A stretch of DNA of 64,000 nt from Endozoicomonas sp. G2_1 (GCF_017744155.1 NZ_JAGHQT010000001.1:372001-436000); one strand, 5' to 3'; shown: positions 17,941 to 27,327, counted from the stretch's first letter. Numbers and translations: made by a program. Notes: a model not told the origin generated them from the letters alone.

Positions 17941-19293
17941 TTATCGAATCTGTAGTATCGTTTGGTTGAGCTGGTTATCGACTTCTAATGAACGCGAGTT
18001 AGCCTGAAAGTTACGCTGCGCCGAAATTAAATCAATCAACTCCCCTGTGAGGTTAACGTTTGATTGTTCCACCGCAGACGAACGGATACTACCGAACGTT
18101 CCTGAAGATGCTTCACCCGCAAGTGCTTCACCCGAAGTTAAACTCTCACGCCATGTGGTGCCGCCAATTTGAGTTAAGCCTTGCGGGTTAGCAAAGTTTA
18201 CTAGCGCAATTCGCGACAACGGCTGAGACGTACCATTACTAAATGTCGCTCGCACTAAACCGTCTTCACCAATATCAATACCGGTTAATCGACCTACCGC
18301 TAAACCGTCTTGTTCAAGAGATGTCACTTCGAAGTTAGAGGCAAATTGGGTTGGCTCGTTAGGGTTAGGACCACCAGTATCTAAGTTAAAATCAACAGTA
18401 ATCGTTTGAGCTGGGTCTGCGCCATTACTCAAAATTGCTGTGCCTAGTGGTTCTGTCACGATAGTTGCCGGCGTTTGACCGGTAAAATCACCCGAACTAT
18501 TAAAGGTCAAGCGAGCGGCAGTGGTATTGTTCGGCGCTGTGCCAATTGCCGTACCGCCTGTCACGTCTCGTAAAGTGCCGTCAACAGCCGTTGACACTAA
18601 CCAGTTTGAATCGGTTGGTGATGCCGGGTTGGTTGCTTCTTTGATAAAGTAATAGGTCATTACGTGACTCTGACCCAACGAATCAAATACCGTTACTGAG
18701 GTAGAATGGTTATAGGTCAAAGGATCGGTTGGATCAAAGTTAGCTGGTGACGCTACGGCACCACCTGCTGGCGGTGTGTCACCTGCTGGCAAGTTCATCC
18801 GAATATCCACTTCTGAAGTTTGTGAAGGTGCACCTGATGCCGTTGGAATACGCACTGGTTGTGCAGTACTCAAACTCACTGAAGCCGACGAACCATCACC
18901 ATTAACCGGGAAGCCTAATAACAAACTACCGGCAGAGTTTACAACAAAATTGTCTTCATTCAATTTAAATTGACCAGCACGTGTATAAGTAACTTCGCGG
19001 CTATCTAAATCAGGACGAGTGGCAAAAAAGCCATTACCGGTAATGGCTAAGTCAAGCGCGTTTTGGGTAAATTCAATACTACCTTGCTGAAATTGCTGAG
19101 CAACGTCGGCGGTTAACACACCATCACCCGCTTTCGTTCGGCTAGATGAGAGTAATGACGACGCAAATACGTCAACAAACTCTGCTCGAGACTCTTTAAA
19201 GCCCGCCGTATTTACGTTAGCAATATTGTTAGATGTTACATCCAAATCTCGTTGTGCGGCATTCAAACCACTTAGTGCTACATTAAATGTCAT
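17941..19293 (-). CDS. flgE: FlgE flagellar hook protein
   Basis: A 450-residue hook protein. The N-terminal rod/hook motif (NVALSGLNAAQRDLDVTSNN, then IANVNTAGFKESRAEF), a central FlgE D2-type domain (about 150-350), and the C-terminal motif SSAVEQSNVNLTGELIDLIS with QRNFQANSRSLEVDNQLNQT are all present. It polymerises into the flexible hook. It is the last gene of flgBCDE and is followed by a strong terminator. Confidence 0.96.
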   Translation of the reverse strand: MTFNVALSGLNAAQRDLDVTSNNIANVNTAGFKESRAEFVDVFASSLLSSSRTKAGDGVLTADVAQQFQQGSIEFTQNALDLAITGNGFFATRPDLDSREVTYTRAGQFKLNEDNFVVNSAGSLLLGFPVNGDGSSASVSLSTAQPVRIPTASGAPSQTSEVDIRMNLPAGDTPPAGGAVASPANFDPTDPLTYNHSTSVTVFDSLGQSHVMTYYFIKEATNPASPTDSNWLVSTAVDGTLRDVTGGTAIGTAPNNTTAARLTFNSSGDFTGQTPATIVTEPLGTAILSNGADPAQTITVDFNLDTGGPNPNEPTQFASNFEVTSLEQDGLAVGRLTGIDIGEDGLVRATFSNGTSQPLSRIALVNFANPQGLTQIGGTTWRESLTSGEALAGEASSGTFGSIRSSAVEQSNVNLTGELIDLISAQRNFQANSRSLEVDNQLNQTILQIR

Positions 19294-19304
19294 ACTTCAC
19301 CTCG

Positions 19305-19985
19305 TTAACTATCTGCTACTTCAACCACATCAGAAAGTGCAATTGAACTACCACCATTTAGATTCAATAAAACGCCACCACTGGCGCCGCGCAAAGTAAC
19401 ACTGTCTACTTTGCGATATGTTCTTGCTTCAAGCTCTGACGCCTGACCATCAACTAAGCCTGCTATTCTGAAGCGATAAGCCCCTTCAGGTGCTTGCTCA
19501 CCGTCTGAGTTTTTACCATCCCAGACAAAACCAAATTCGCCAGCGTTAACATTACCAACCGGCACCGTTTGCACGATATTACCGGCTTGGTCTTCAACAT
19601 AGATGAAGACATTAGTGGCCGGTTCGTCGGTAATTAATTTACCTTGAGCGGTACCACCTTCTGCTAAGCCAAAGGTATTGTCATTAACTTGGACACTGCG
19701 ACCAACTAAACTCGAGGCTTGTAGTGCTTGGTTAGAAGTTTGACTATTGGCAAACTGAGTAAAGCTTCGGTTTAACTCTTCAACACCATTGGTGGTTGAA
19801 AACGCCGTCATTTGTGAAATGATTTCGTTGTTATCTGCCGGTTGAGTCGGATCTTGCTGAGCGAGCTCTGTCGTCAACAAACGGAAAAAATCCTGCTGAG
19901 TTAAGCGACCGTTATCTGGCGTTTCGGGCTGAGGCTCGTTCGCTCGGCGCAAATTGTCAATAACACTATTACTACTTATTTCCAC
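19305..19985 (-). CDS. flgD: FlgD hook-cap protein
   Basis: A 226-residue protein with the conserved FlgD N-terminal motif (LTQQDFFRLLTTELAQQDPT, followed by QPADNNEIISQMTAFSTTNG) and the FlgD Ig-like/tudor C-terminal region (VWDGKNSDGEQAPEGAYRFR near 165). It caps the growing hook and is later replaced by FlgK. Eleven bases separate it from flgE. Confidence 0.94.
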   Translation of the reverse strand: MEISSNSVIDNLRRANEPQPETPDNGRLTQQDFFRLLTTELAQQDPTQPADNNEIISQMTAFSTTNGVEELNRSFTQFANSQTSNQALQASSLVGRSVQVNDNTFGLAEGGTAQGKLITDEPATNVFIYVEDQAGNIVQTVPVGNVNAGEFGFVWDGKNSDGEQAPEGAYRFRIAGLVDGQASELEARTYRKVDSVTLRGASGGVLLNLNGGSSIALSDVVEVADS

Positions 19986-20003
19986 AATAAAGTGCTCCTA
20001 AAC

Positions 20004-20426
20004 CTAACGTTGGCCCATTTGTAATGTTCGGTTAACCATGTTTTTCGCCGACTCAGCCAACTGGACATTGGTTTGATATGAGCGCGATGCTGAAATCATA
20101 TTGGTCATTTCTTCAATAACATTGACATTGGGTTTATAGATATAACCATTACTGTCCGCCATAGGATGATCTGGCGCATACTCAACATTCAACGGTTTAT
20201 CACTCTCGACAATACCAAGTACTTGTACCCCTGCCGCAGCATCATTTTGACGAGCGGCAGCTTTTTGCATTTCGGCGGCAAAAACCGGATGCCTTGCGCG
20301 ATACGTTTGGTCAATACTACTACTAACACTGTCTGCATTGGCAATGTTACTGGCGGTTGTATTAAGCCTTACCGACTGGGCGCTCATACCAGAGCCACTA
20401 ATATCAAATACGTTAAATAGACTCAT
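20004..20426 (-). CDS. flgC: FlgC proximal rod protein
   Basis: A 140-residue protein of normal FlgC length: N-terminal FDISGSGMSAQSVRLNTTAS with NIANADS, a central YKPNVNVIEEMTNMISASRS, and a C-terminal SYQTNVQLAESAKNMVNRTL. It forms part of the proximal rod. It starts two bases after the flgB stop and is followed by flgD. Confidence 0.95.
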   Translation of the reverse strand: MSLFNVFDISGSGMSAQSVRLNTTASNIANADSVSSSIDQTYRARHPVFAAEMQKAAARQNDAAAGVQVLGIVESDKPLNVEYAPDHPMADSNGYIYKPNVNVIEEMTNMISASRSYQTNVQLAESAKNMVNRTLQMGQR

Positions 20427-20428
20427 GA

Positions 20429-20827
20429 TTATTGCCCTCCTCTAAGTGCTTTATTCAGACCTCTAAAACGACCTGACATAAAATTCACACTTGCTTGGTA
20501 TTCCAATGAGTTTTCCATATACAAGTTTCGTTCCAACTGTACATCTACAGTATTACCATCACCTGTATCGGGTTGATTTGGTGTTCGGTAGGCGAGCCCA
20601 TCGTTGAGTGACATGCTTGCGTTTAGGTGTTTGTCATGGGTTTTTGCCATACCCATTTGCTGTTTGCTTTGCGCTTGCGACAGCATTTGTTTGAAATCCA
20701 TGCCCTGAGCTTTGTAGCCCGGAGTATCGGCATTGGCAATGTTACCGGCAATCACTTCTGCGCGTTTTGCCCGCAACACCATAGTGTGTGGATGTATACC
20801 TAATGCTTTATCAAAATTAATCGCCAT
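20429..20827 (-). CDS. flgB: FlgB proximal rod protein
   Basis: A 132-residue protein with IHPHTMVLRAKRAEVIAGNI followed by ANADTPGYKAQGMDFKQM and a C-terminal YQASVNFMSGRFRGLNKAL, all typical of FlgB. It is the first gene of flgBCDE, with a GGAG-type ribosome-binding site. The 176-base interval upstream contains the cheR terminator; I could not find a convincing sigma-54 element in it. Confidence 0.95.
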   Translation of the reverse strand: MAINFDKALGIHPHTMVLRAKRAEVIAGNIANADTPGYKAQGMDFKQMLSQAQSKQQMGMAKTHDKHLNASMSLNDGLAYRTPNQPDTGDGNTVDVQLERNLYMENSLEYQASVNFMSGRFRGLNKALRGGQ

Positions 20828-20911
20828 CGACCTCTCCTACCAAAAGCGTTGCTCCAACATTTTTAGCTAGTCGAGATATCTGTTATCACGCACTAGATAT
20901 AAGCATAAAAA

Positions 20912-20941
20912 AAGCACTGCTAATTGTTACTAGCAGTGCTT
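20912..20941 (-). terminator. Terminator after cheV-cheR
   Basis: An 11-bp stem (AAGCACTGCTA / TAGCAGTGCTT) with an 8-base loop, followed leftward by seven T residues on the minus strand, about 60 bases past the cheR stop. Confidence 0.88.
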
Positions 20942-21003
20942 AATTCAAAAAATGTACCAAAATAAAGTCAAGAAACTGACATTAATTCAAAACACAAGAT
21001 AAT

Positions 21004-21834
21004 TTATTGTTTTTTATATATTATCCCTGGATTACAACGGACCATTTGATAGCTTTGATTTAACCCAGAAAGTGATTCTGACGCCCCTAATAACAGGTGA
21101 CCACCTGGGTTGAGTACACCGTGAATTTGCGACAGAATCTGTGCTTTGATCTCTGGTGAAAAGTAAATAAGGACATTGCGACAAAAAACGATATCAAATC
21201 GGCCCAACAAGCTATAACTGTTCAGTAAGTTAAGCTGGCGAAATGAAACCATGCGCTTAACCTCATCTTTGACTCGATACATACCATTTTCTCCGGGCTG
21301 AAAAAACTGTTGCTTACGCTCGGCTGACAAACCTCGAGACAAGGCTAAACCATCATAATGGGCGTATTTACAATGCTCTAGCATAGTCGTTGATATATCA
21401 GTACCAATAACCTGTGCGCCACCCGGCAGCGCTCCTGGGTTTGCCTTTTGATATTCTAGTACCGACATTGCAATAGAATAAGGCTCTTGACCTGAAGAAC
21501 TGGCCGCAGACCAGATTTTTACCGGACCTCGATGGTTCTTGAATTCAGGTAATAAGCGTTCTTTGAGCAGCTTAAACGGATAGTCGTCGCGAAACCAAAG
21601 GGTCTCATTTGTCGTCATCGCATCAATAACAGCGGCACGCAATTGCCGCTGACTTGGACTCAGTGTTTTTTGCACTAATTCAGCAAGCGATGCTAAGGCA
21701 AATTTTTCCATTAGCGGAGCCAAACGGCTTTTCACCAAATACTGCTTGTTCTCTCCCAGGACAATTCCGCATTGTTGCTCTAAAAAAGCGCGAAAATCTT
21801 GGTAGCTTTTATCATCGAGCTGCCTTGACGACAC
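21004..21834 (-). CDS. cheR: CheR chemoreceptor methyltransferase
   Basis: A 276-residue CheR starting at a GTG preceded by GGAAGAG. The N-terminal all-alpha domain (about 10-75) is followed by the SAM-binding domain with VKIWSAASSSGQEPYSIAM near residue 105, VIGTDISTTMLEHC, and FDIVFCRNVLIYFSPE near 215. It methylates glutamates of chemoreceptors with S-adenosylmethionine. Its placement next to cheV and before flgB is the standard order in Vibrio and Shewanella polar clusters. Confidence 0.95.
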   Translation of the reverse strand: MSSRQLDDKSYQDFRAFLEQQCGIVLGENKQYLVKSRLAPLMEKFALASLAELVQKTLSPSQRQLRAAVIDAMTTNETLWFRDDYPFKLLKERLLPEFKNHRGPVKIWSAASSSGQEPYSIAMSVLEYQKANPGALPGGAQVIGTDISTTMLEHCKYAHYDGLALSRGLSAERKQQFFQPGENGMYRVKDEVKRMVSFRQLNLLNSYSLLGRFDIVFCRNVLIYFSPEIKAQILSQIHGVLNPGGHLLLGASESLSGLNQSYQMVRCNPGIIYKKQ

Positions 21835-21861
21835 TATTTACTCTTCCTTTAACCGCGTTTG

Positions 21862-22791
21862 TTATTCTTCTAACTTCAACCACTTTTTAACAGCAGTGGC
21901 CAGCTCATCTGGGTGGAACTTAGGAATAAAGTCTTCCGCCCCAACCTTCTCGACCATTGCATTGTTAAAAACACCACTTAACGAGGTATGCAGAATAACT
22001 GGCATTTGCTTGGTGCGTTCATCATTTTTAAGCTCAGCGGTTAAGGTATAGCCGTCCATTTCTGGCATTTCGATGTCTGAAATTAATAAGGCAACTTTTT
22101 CCGTAATACTGTTTTGACAGCCGTTTGCAATTTCTTTCAATTGGTCTAATGCGTCTTGGCCGTTCTTTGCCAATACTAAATTCAGCCCCAAAGGTTCCAA
22201 TGCGCGTTTAACCTGATTACGCGCCACCGTTGAGTCATCTGCGATCATAACAATCTTGTCACCCACTGACTCACCAACCGTTTCATCAACAACATCTTCA
22301 CTTAAATCTGTAGAGACTGGGCTAATTTCATTGAGAATTTTCTCGACATCGAGGATCGACACCATTTCACCGTCGATGTCAGTTACCGCAGTCAAATAAC
22401 TCGACTTACCGGCACCTTCTGGCGGTGGCATAATATCTTGCCAACTCAAGGTGGTGATTCGTTCAACGCCCGACACTAAAAAGCCCTGAACACTTCGGTT
22501 GTATTCAGCAATAATGATAAAACAATCTTCTGTTTGTCTGATTTCAGGGCCACCTGTCGCCTTACTCAAATCGATAATTGAGATGGTCTGGCCGCGAATA
22601 TGAGCAACACCTTTGATGTAAGGGTCTTGTTTCGGCAAAGAAGTTAGTGGTGGGCACTGCAATACTTCTCGCACTTTAAAAACGTTTATACCAAAGCGCT
22701 GACGACCAACTAACTTAAATAGTAATAGTTCGAGTCTATTCTGCCCAACGAGTTGAGTGCGTTGGTTTACTGAGTCTAAAATACCCGCCAT
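21862..22791 (-). CDS. cheV: CheV chemotaxis coupling protein (CheW-REC fusion)
   Basis: About 309 residues from the ATG at 22791, chosen because GAGG lies five bases upstream; an upstream alternative at 22821 lacks this. A CheW-like domain (about residues 10-150; GINVFKVREVLQCPPLTSLP, VAHIRGQTISIIDLSKATGG) is joined to a receiver domain (about 180-305) with the acidic pair in MIADDSTVARNQV and the phosphoacceptor aspartate in LLISDIEMPEMDGYTL. It couples receptors to CheA and is tuned by phosphorylation. It is cotranscribed with cheR, 27 bases apart. Confidence 0.95.
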   Translation of the reverse strand: MAGILDSVNQRTQLVGQNRLELLLFKLVGRQRFGINVFKVREVLQCPPLTSLPKQDPYIKGVAHIRGQTISIIDLSKATGGPEIRQTEDCFIIIAEYNRSVQGFLVSGVERITTLSWQDIMPPPEGAGKSSYLTAVTDIDGEMVSILDVEKILNEISPVSTDLSEDVVDETVGESVGDKIVMIADDSTVARNQVKRALEPLGLNLVLAKNGQDALDQLKEIANGCQNSITEKVALLISDIEMPEMDGYTLTAELKNDERTKQMPVILHTSLSGVFNNAMVEKVGAEDFIPKFHPDELATAVKKWLKLEE

Positions 22792-22976
22792 AGTAACCTC
22801 ATTGCTAATCGTCACCCACAACCCTTGTAGGCACGCTTTTTGATTGTTATCGATAAAACACTAGTATGCGTCAAAAAACTATCGACATACTCGTTAATAA
22901 TATCAGTTAATTATGCTGAATAAATAACTTAATCGCTACTTATTATTTTGAATAACTAGCGCCATAGATAAATATT

Positions 22977-23669
22977 ATGAAAAGCACACTTTTTTCAACT
23001 TTTCTGTCATTAATTGTAGCATTCGCAACAGCAGCTGAAACAGAACAAGTTATAGACCATCAATATATCGAGCAACTGGCTGAAAAAACCATAGTGGACA
23101 ATTTAACTGTGACATCTGGCGCCAATATACAAGTAAAAGTGATGCCACTCGACAAGCGCATTAAAATTCAACCGTGCCAACAGCCGCTCAGTGCCAGCTT
23201 GAGTACCAAAAAGCACAGCCGTAACCAATATGTGAAAATTCAGTGCCTTGACGAAAAACCGTGGCAACTGTTTGTCAGTGCTCGGGTTGAAACCATGGTA
23301 CCCGTATTAGTCGCGACTACCAACATTGCCCGTGGTTCGACCCTAGATAACAGCAATATGAAAGTAGAAATGCGCCGTCAACACAGTGTTCGTGGTGAAG
23401 TGCTGGACTCAGCAGAAATAGTTGCTGGTGCTCGCAGTAATCGCAATATATCGAGCGGCCAAGCCATTCACAAAAAACTTATCTGTCTTGTCTGTAAAGG
23501 TGAAAGTGTTACTATAATTGCAAGTAACAATAGCTTTAGTATTAAAACGGCAGGCACCGCCTTATCAAACGGTAGTATTGGTGATGAAGTCAGGGTGAAA
23601 AACACCCGTTCAGGACGCGTTGTCTCGGCACGGGTAAACGCTATCAACCAAGTGATAATTAATTTATAA
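22977..23669 (+). CDS. flgA: FlgA P-ring assembly chaperone
   Basis: A 230-residue periplasmic protein with a signal peptide (STLFSTFLSLIVAFATAAE) and an SAF/FlgA C-terminal domain: VLVATTNIARGSTLDNSNMK, ARSNRNISSGQAIHKKLI, and VRVKNTRSGRVVSARVNA at the end. It assists folding or assembly of the FlgI P ring. It is divergent from cheV across 185 bases, which hold both promoters, and precedes flgMN, the usual flgA-flgM-flgN arrangement. Confidence 0.93.
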   Translation: MKSTLFSTFLSLIVAFATAAETEQVIDHQYIEQLAEKTIVDNLTVTSGANIQVKVMPLDKRIKIQPCQQPLSASLSTKKHSRNQYVKIQCLDEKPWQLFVSARVETMVPVLVATTNIARGSTLDNSNMKVEMRRQHSVRGEVLDSAEIVAGARSNRNISSGQAIHKKLICLVCKGESVTIIASNNSFSIKTAGTALSNGSIGDEVRVKNTRSGRVVSARVNAINQVIINL

Positions 23670-23675
23670 TTTTGA

Positions 23676-23702
23676 TAAAGTTTTTGCTAAATGTGCCGAT
23701 AA
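23676..23702 (+). promoter_or_regulatory. Sigma-28 promoter of flgMN
   Basis: TAAAGTTT, 11 bases, then GCCGATAA: an exact match to the FliA consensus in both elements and spacing. It begins 7 bases after the flgA stop and lies about 40 bases before the flgM start, giving FlgM the usual late autoregulated expression. Confidence 0.95.
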
Positions 23703-23742
23703 AAAAACGAGACAATTTTTTTGGTTGCTAGTGGAAAAAATT

Positions 23743-24057
23743 ATGGTTAGTAATATCAATAACTTGGGCAACAATACGCCGATAAAGCAACAAGCTGCTC
23801 AGCAAGCACAAGTTAAACAACAAAATACTCAGGCGAGCACACAAACAAGCCAAGCGCAGCAAGTGAGACAAGATTCAGTGTCACTTACACCACAAGCGCG
23901 GCAGCTAAACGAGTTACAGCGTCGTGCCAACGACAGCTCTGAAATTAATCAGAAGAAAGTTGATCAACTCAAAAAAGCAATTGAGTCAGGTGAGTATAAA
24001 GTAGATTCAGAAAAACTCGCGGCAAGTATCGCCCGCTTCGAGTTCGATTTAGTATAA
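23743..24057 (+). CDS. flgM: FlgM anti-sigma-28 factor
   Basis: A 104-residue protein from the ATG at 23743, preceded by GGAAAA; an in-frame TTG at 23725 is less likely. A glutamine-rich disordered N-terminus precedes the FlgM core with DSVSLTPQARQLNELQRRA and VDQLKKAIESGEYKVDSEKL, ending in ASIARFEFDL. It binds FliA until the hook is finished, then is exported. It is driven by a perfect sigma-28 promoter and followed 12 bases later by flgN. Confidence 0.94.
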   Translation: MVSNINNLGNNTPIKQQAAQQAQVKQQNTQASTQTSQAQQVRQDSVSLTPQARQLNELQRRANDSSEINQKKVDQLKKAIESGEYKVDSEKLAASIARFEFDLV

Positions 24058-24069
24058 TTTGGAGTAAAA

Positions 24070-24498
24070 ATGTCAAACCCTGTTATTGCTGAACAAGTCA
24101 CTCAGCAAGTTAACTTTTTAGAGCAACTAGCAACCTTGCTTGAGCAGGAAAAAGACATTTTACAACAACAAAATCCAGAAGCCCTTATTGCCGTTACTGA
24201 GCAAAAGAACCAACTACTGCTCAGTATCGAGCAGCTAGATAAAGCCCTTAATAGCAATGCTGACTTTATTAACGAGCGCCAGCAAGGTCTTCATCAAGAC
24301 GCATTAAACACATGCAAACAATTACTCGAACGCTGCAAAGAACAAAACCAGATCAATGGTGAAATCATCCAGCAGTCTCAACTCGCTGTTGAACGAATGA
24401 AAACCACTTTGCTGGAAAATCACAATCGCTCAGCGATGACCTACGATAGTAAAGGGAAAAAGAGTGCAGGCCTTAGTAGCTTGGGGTTAAAAGCCTAA
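24070..24498 (+). CDS. flgN: FlgN chaperone for hook-junction proteins
   Basis: A 142-residue helical protein of FlgN type (LEQLATLLEQEKDILQQQNP near residue 15, then VTEQKNQLLLSIEQLDKAL). The C-terminal region is polar. It binds FlgK and FlgL before export. It is preceded by GGAG and lies directly after flgM, with a bidirectional-looking terminator behind it. Confidence 0.88.
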   Translation: MSNPVIAEQVTQQVNFLEQLATLLEQEKDILQQQNPEALIAVTEQKNQLLLSIEQLDKALNSNADFINERQQGLHQDALNTCKQLLERCKEQNQINGEIIQQSQLAVERMKTTLLENHNRSAMTYDSKGKKSAGLSSLGLKA

Positions 24499-24532
24499 GT
24501 TTAATTGTGATTGTCATCTTTACTCAAATACA

Positions 24533-24561
24533 AAAAACGCCAACCTTAGGTTGGCGTTTTT
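24533..24561. terminator. Convergent terminator between flgN and flgP
   Basis: AAAAACGCCAACC, TTA, GGTTGGCGTTTTT: a 13-bp stem with A- and T-rich flanks on both sides, lying between the convergent flgN and flgP ends, so it can act in both directions. Confidence 0.9.
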
Positions 24562-24587
24562 GGTACTGTGTTTAAAAACAAAGTATT

Positions 24588-25055
24588 TTAGTAATATTTT
24601 ACGTCTTTAATTTCTTTACGGCGACTCGTTGCTTGAGTCAGTTGATAAACTTCAGCGAAGTCTAAACTTAACTCCGTAGTGTAGGTATCTCCTACTGGGT
24701 AACTTTTTACAACCCGAGCCCCGCGCACTATCCCCTGCACCTTTGCAACTAGTGACTGATCTTCTAACAGCAAGTCAGCTACTGTTGTTTGCCCTTTGAT
24801 ATGTTGACCATAAACTTGCTCGGCAAGCTCGGCGTAGGCAGCAATTTTTGAGGCATTAATTGCCATTAACATGCGTTGTGTTTCGTGTTTTGACTTTTGT
24901 AAGCTAATAGGTGCTTGACCAATAGCGTGCAACACAGGAAAAGATTCCGGTTTAACGGGTTGCCATTGCACGTGTTTATCGTAAACAGATGAGCACCCAG
25001 TTAATAATCCAGTAACGCTAATAGCAGTGGCTAACACTATTTTTTTTATCAACAT
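24588..25055 (-). CDS. flgP: FlgP-like LPP20 outer-membrane lipoprotein
   Basis: A 155-residue lipoprotein (signal peptide with LLTGCSS lipobox around residue 20). The mature part contains the LPP20/FlgP-type segment with LMAINASKIAAYAELAEQVY and a final beta-rich part with ARVVKSYPVGDTYTTELSLD. In Vibrio cholerae FlgP forms the H ring/outer-membrane-associated part of the polar motor and is needed for motility. It lies nine bases after flgO on the same strand, as in Vibrio. Confidence 0.87.
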   Translation of the reverse strand: MLIKKIVLATAISVTGLLTGCSSVYDKHVQWQPVKPESFPVLHAIGQAPISLQKSKHETQRMLMAINASKIAAYAELAEQVYGQHIKGQTTVADLLLEDQSLVAKVQGIVRGARVVKSYPVGDTYTTELSLDFAEVYQLTQATSRRKEIKDVKYY

Positions 25056-25063
25056 AAGTACTC

Positions 25064-25708
25064 CTATTGTTGAATCATTACCGCTCTTGGTTCTTCCATC
25101 AACTCAGCACTATCGCGAATAATCATACCGTCTTTGATGCGAACGTTTTCTTCTTTTGCCATTGCGTCTCCTAGCACCCACTCAGGAATAAAGGTTTGTG
25201 CACTAGCAACCACGACTCGCGACTGCATACCGATCATTCGAGCGTTAACTAAAATACCGCGATCTTGTTGCTTCATCGTACCTGCAACAACATAGTCAAT
25301 GATTTGACGTTCGGGTAGCTCTTGCCAATCTCGACTAAAAACATAATCACCGTCTTTAGTGACGCGAATATGTCCCGTCGTTTTATAATCAACCACAATT
25401 AAACCGTGTCTTTGCAGCTCGTGAACAAAACTTTCGGCAAGTTGATTACCCAACCAATTGGTTGACTCAACATCTTTCAATTTAACAAACGATGCGACCG
25501 CAACCGGTGTCTGTGGCGTCACAAACGAGCTCGTGTTGAGCATTTGGTAGGCTAACCCCTTTACCACATCATTAATCGCGTGCTGAGGCAGGTTATAACT
25601 ATCAATCTGTTGTTTATCTTCATGCATCACCTGATAAAAACTTTTATCTTCTGTGGCTGTGCAAGCTACAAGTGTGGGCAGAATACATGCCGCCAACCAT
25701 TTTTTCAT
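25064..25708 (-). CDS. flgO: FlgO-family flagellar outer-membrane lipoprotein
   Basis: A 214-residue lipoprotein with an N-terminal signal and a lipobox at LVACTA near residue 16. The FlgO-type domain shows TPVAVASFVKLKDVESTNWL, GNQLAESFVHELQRHGL and VVAGTMKQQDRGILVNARMI. FlgO and FlgP together build the H-ring system of sheathed polar flagella. The gene is divergent from flgT across about 250 bases and cotranscribed with flgP. Confidence 0.87.
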   Translation of the reverse strand: MKKWLAACILPTLVACTATEDKSFYQVMHEDKQQIDSYNLPQHAINDVVKGLAYQMLNTSSFVTPQTPVAVASFVKLKDVESTNWLGNQLAESFVHELQRHGLIVVDYKTTGHIRVTKDGDYVFSRDWQELPERQIIDYVVAGTMKQQDRGILVNARMIGMQSRVVVASAQTFIPEWVLGDAMAKEENVRIKDGMIIRDSAELMEEPRAVMIQQ

Positions 25709-25956
25709 TGAGAGCTCCTCAACTGCAAACTAACGTATTCACTGCCGATAAGGTGTCGTACCAGAGCGACATCGTATCTAATAGGCGAGAATATTGACTA
25801 AAATTTATCACACCACACATTAAGCATAATTTACGCCAAGTTATTCAACAAATAGATATCTAGGTCGATTAGGCATAAAACCTGCTTCAACAATACCAAT
25901 AACCATGTGTGTCAATTTTACCACGCGCAGAACAACAAAAGATATTCAGGTGTAAT

Positions 25957-27165
25957 ATGGCTGATTTTGCCAATGTAAAAACAACCAAACGATTGTCATC
26001 AATACTCGGCGTATACTGCGGTTTAGCACTACTATGCTGCAATTTTTCAGCCAACGCGCAGTGGTACCAAACTCAAGGACAGGCACATATTGTCGATGGC
26101 GATCACGATAGTGCACGTACTCGAGCCACCGAAGATGCGCTTAAAAAAGCGCTTTTGGTTGCTGGCGCGTCAGTCTCCAGCATTAAACAGGTCGTTAATG
26201 GTTTATTGACACAAGATGAAATTAGCATTCGAGCAAGCGGCACAGTGAACTCATTAGAGTTGCTCGATGAAATCTATCAAGATGATATTGTCACGGTAAA
26301 TATTCGCGCCGATATTTTTCCGCAAGAGAAGCAATGTTTTGCCGCTGATTATCGCAAATCAATTCTGCTAACCCGCAGCAATTTACTAAATCGCGAACAA
26401 GCTAAAATAGGCAGTATTTACGCCATTGATCGCAGTTTAATGGTTAACTTTGCTGACCAGTTGCGTCAGCAGTCGAGCTATTTAGCACCCAAACTTGCCA
26501 TTGGCAGTAAAACCACTTTTGCCCAACAATATGCAGGATATCAGCACGAAGCGATTAAAGATTTAGCTATTTCTCTCGCAGGCTTTACCGACAGCCAATA
26601 CGTTTTATTCAGCAATATTGAAGATATTTCCTTTGCCAGTAAAGTCAACAACCCTTGGCAGTTTTGGCAACAAAAAAACAAAGATAGACACTTTAATATC
26701 AGCCTATTCCTATATGATGGTCACAGTGGTGAACAGGTATTTGCACAGAGCTATCAAAACTCCGCACCTTGGCCTTACAAACAGAGGCAAAATGCCGATG
26801 TTACTGGTTCAGAGTTTTGGCAAAATAGTTACGGCGACATGCTCAGTAAAACGCTACAAGAAGCCAGCAAAGATATTGACGAATACATCATGTGCCAGCC
26901 TTCAGAAGCAACTATTGTTAGAGCAACCGGCAACCAAATCACTATTAATTTAGGTAAGCAACACGGTGTAAAATTAGGTGATGAATTTACTGTTTTGCAC
27001 GCCGACAACTTTATTGCTGACAATGGCAACCGCTACGCTAGCTTAAAGGCGAGTCAACACAAAGTTCGTGTCGTTCAAGTGAATAGTCACAGTGCTCAAG
27101 CCATCACCAAAAATGACGAGTTACTCGGCAACATTCAAATCGGCGATCTCGCAGTACGCTATTGA
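25957..27165 (+). CDS. flgT: FlgT H-ring protein
   Basis: About 402 residues from the ATG at 25957, preceded by AGGTG and followed by a clear signal peptide (ILGVYCGLALLCCNFSANA before QWYQ); a GTG at 25909 would put an extra 16 residues ahead of the signal. The protein has an N-terminal domain with GDHDSARTRATEDALKKALL, a central domain rich in beta strands and a C-terminal domain with GKQHGVKLGDEFTVLHAD. FlgT is needed for assembly of the H and T rings around the basal body in Vibrio. It is the last recognisable flagellar gene here. Confidence 0.87.
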   Translation: MADFANVKTTKRLSSILGVYCGLALLCCNFSANAQWYQTQGQAHIVDGDHDSARTRATEDALKKALLVAGASVSSIKQVVNGLLTQDEISIRASGTVNSLELLDEIYQDDIVTVNIRADIFPQEKQCFAADYRKSILLTRSNLLNREQAKIGSIYAIDRSLMVNFADQLRQQSSYLAPKLAIGSKTTFAQQYAGYQHEAIKDLAISLAGFTDSQYVLFSNIEDISFASKVNNPWQFWQQKNKDRHFNISLFLYDGHSGEQVFAQSYQNSAPWPYKQRQNADVTGSEFWQNSYGDMLSKTLQEASKDIDEYIMCQPSEATIVRATGNQITINLGKQHGVKLGDEFTVLHADNFIADNGNRYASLKASQHKVRVVQVNSHSAQAITKNDELLGNIQIGDLAVRY

Positions 27166-27251
27166 TTACTATAGCGTTATTAAATAATCTAAGATAAATT
27201 AAGGCTTGACTAATAAGAGCTGAATTCTGTCGTTAAAAATAATAATACCAT

Positions 27252-27327
27252 GTCCCTATAGTTTAACTGGATAAAACTGCCGCCTCCTAAGCGGCTGCTC
27301 CAGGTTCGAGTCCTGGTAGGGACGCCA
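27252..27327 (+). tRNA. tRNA-Arg (anticodon CCT)
   Basis: Cloverleaf readable by eye: acceptor GTCCCTA pairs with TAGGGAC; the anticodon stem GCCGC/GCGGC encloses the loop CTCCTAA with anticodon CCT; the T arm contains GTTCGAGTC; the discriminator G is followed by an encoded CCA at 27325-27327. It reads the AGG arginine codon. It stands alone between flgT and a terminator, and I see no integrase or attachment-site duplication beside it. Confidence 0.95.

Noticed and set aside
25743-25753. GCCGATAA on the plus strand upstream of flgT as a sigma-28 promoter
   Set aside because: The -10 element matches, but no TAAA-like -35 element is at the required 11-base distance.
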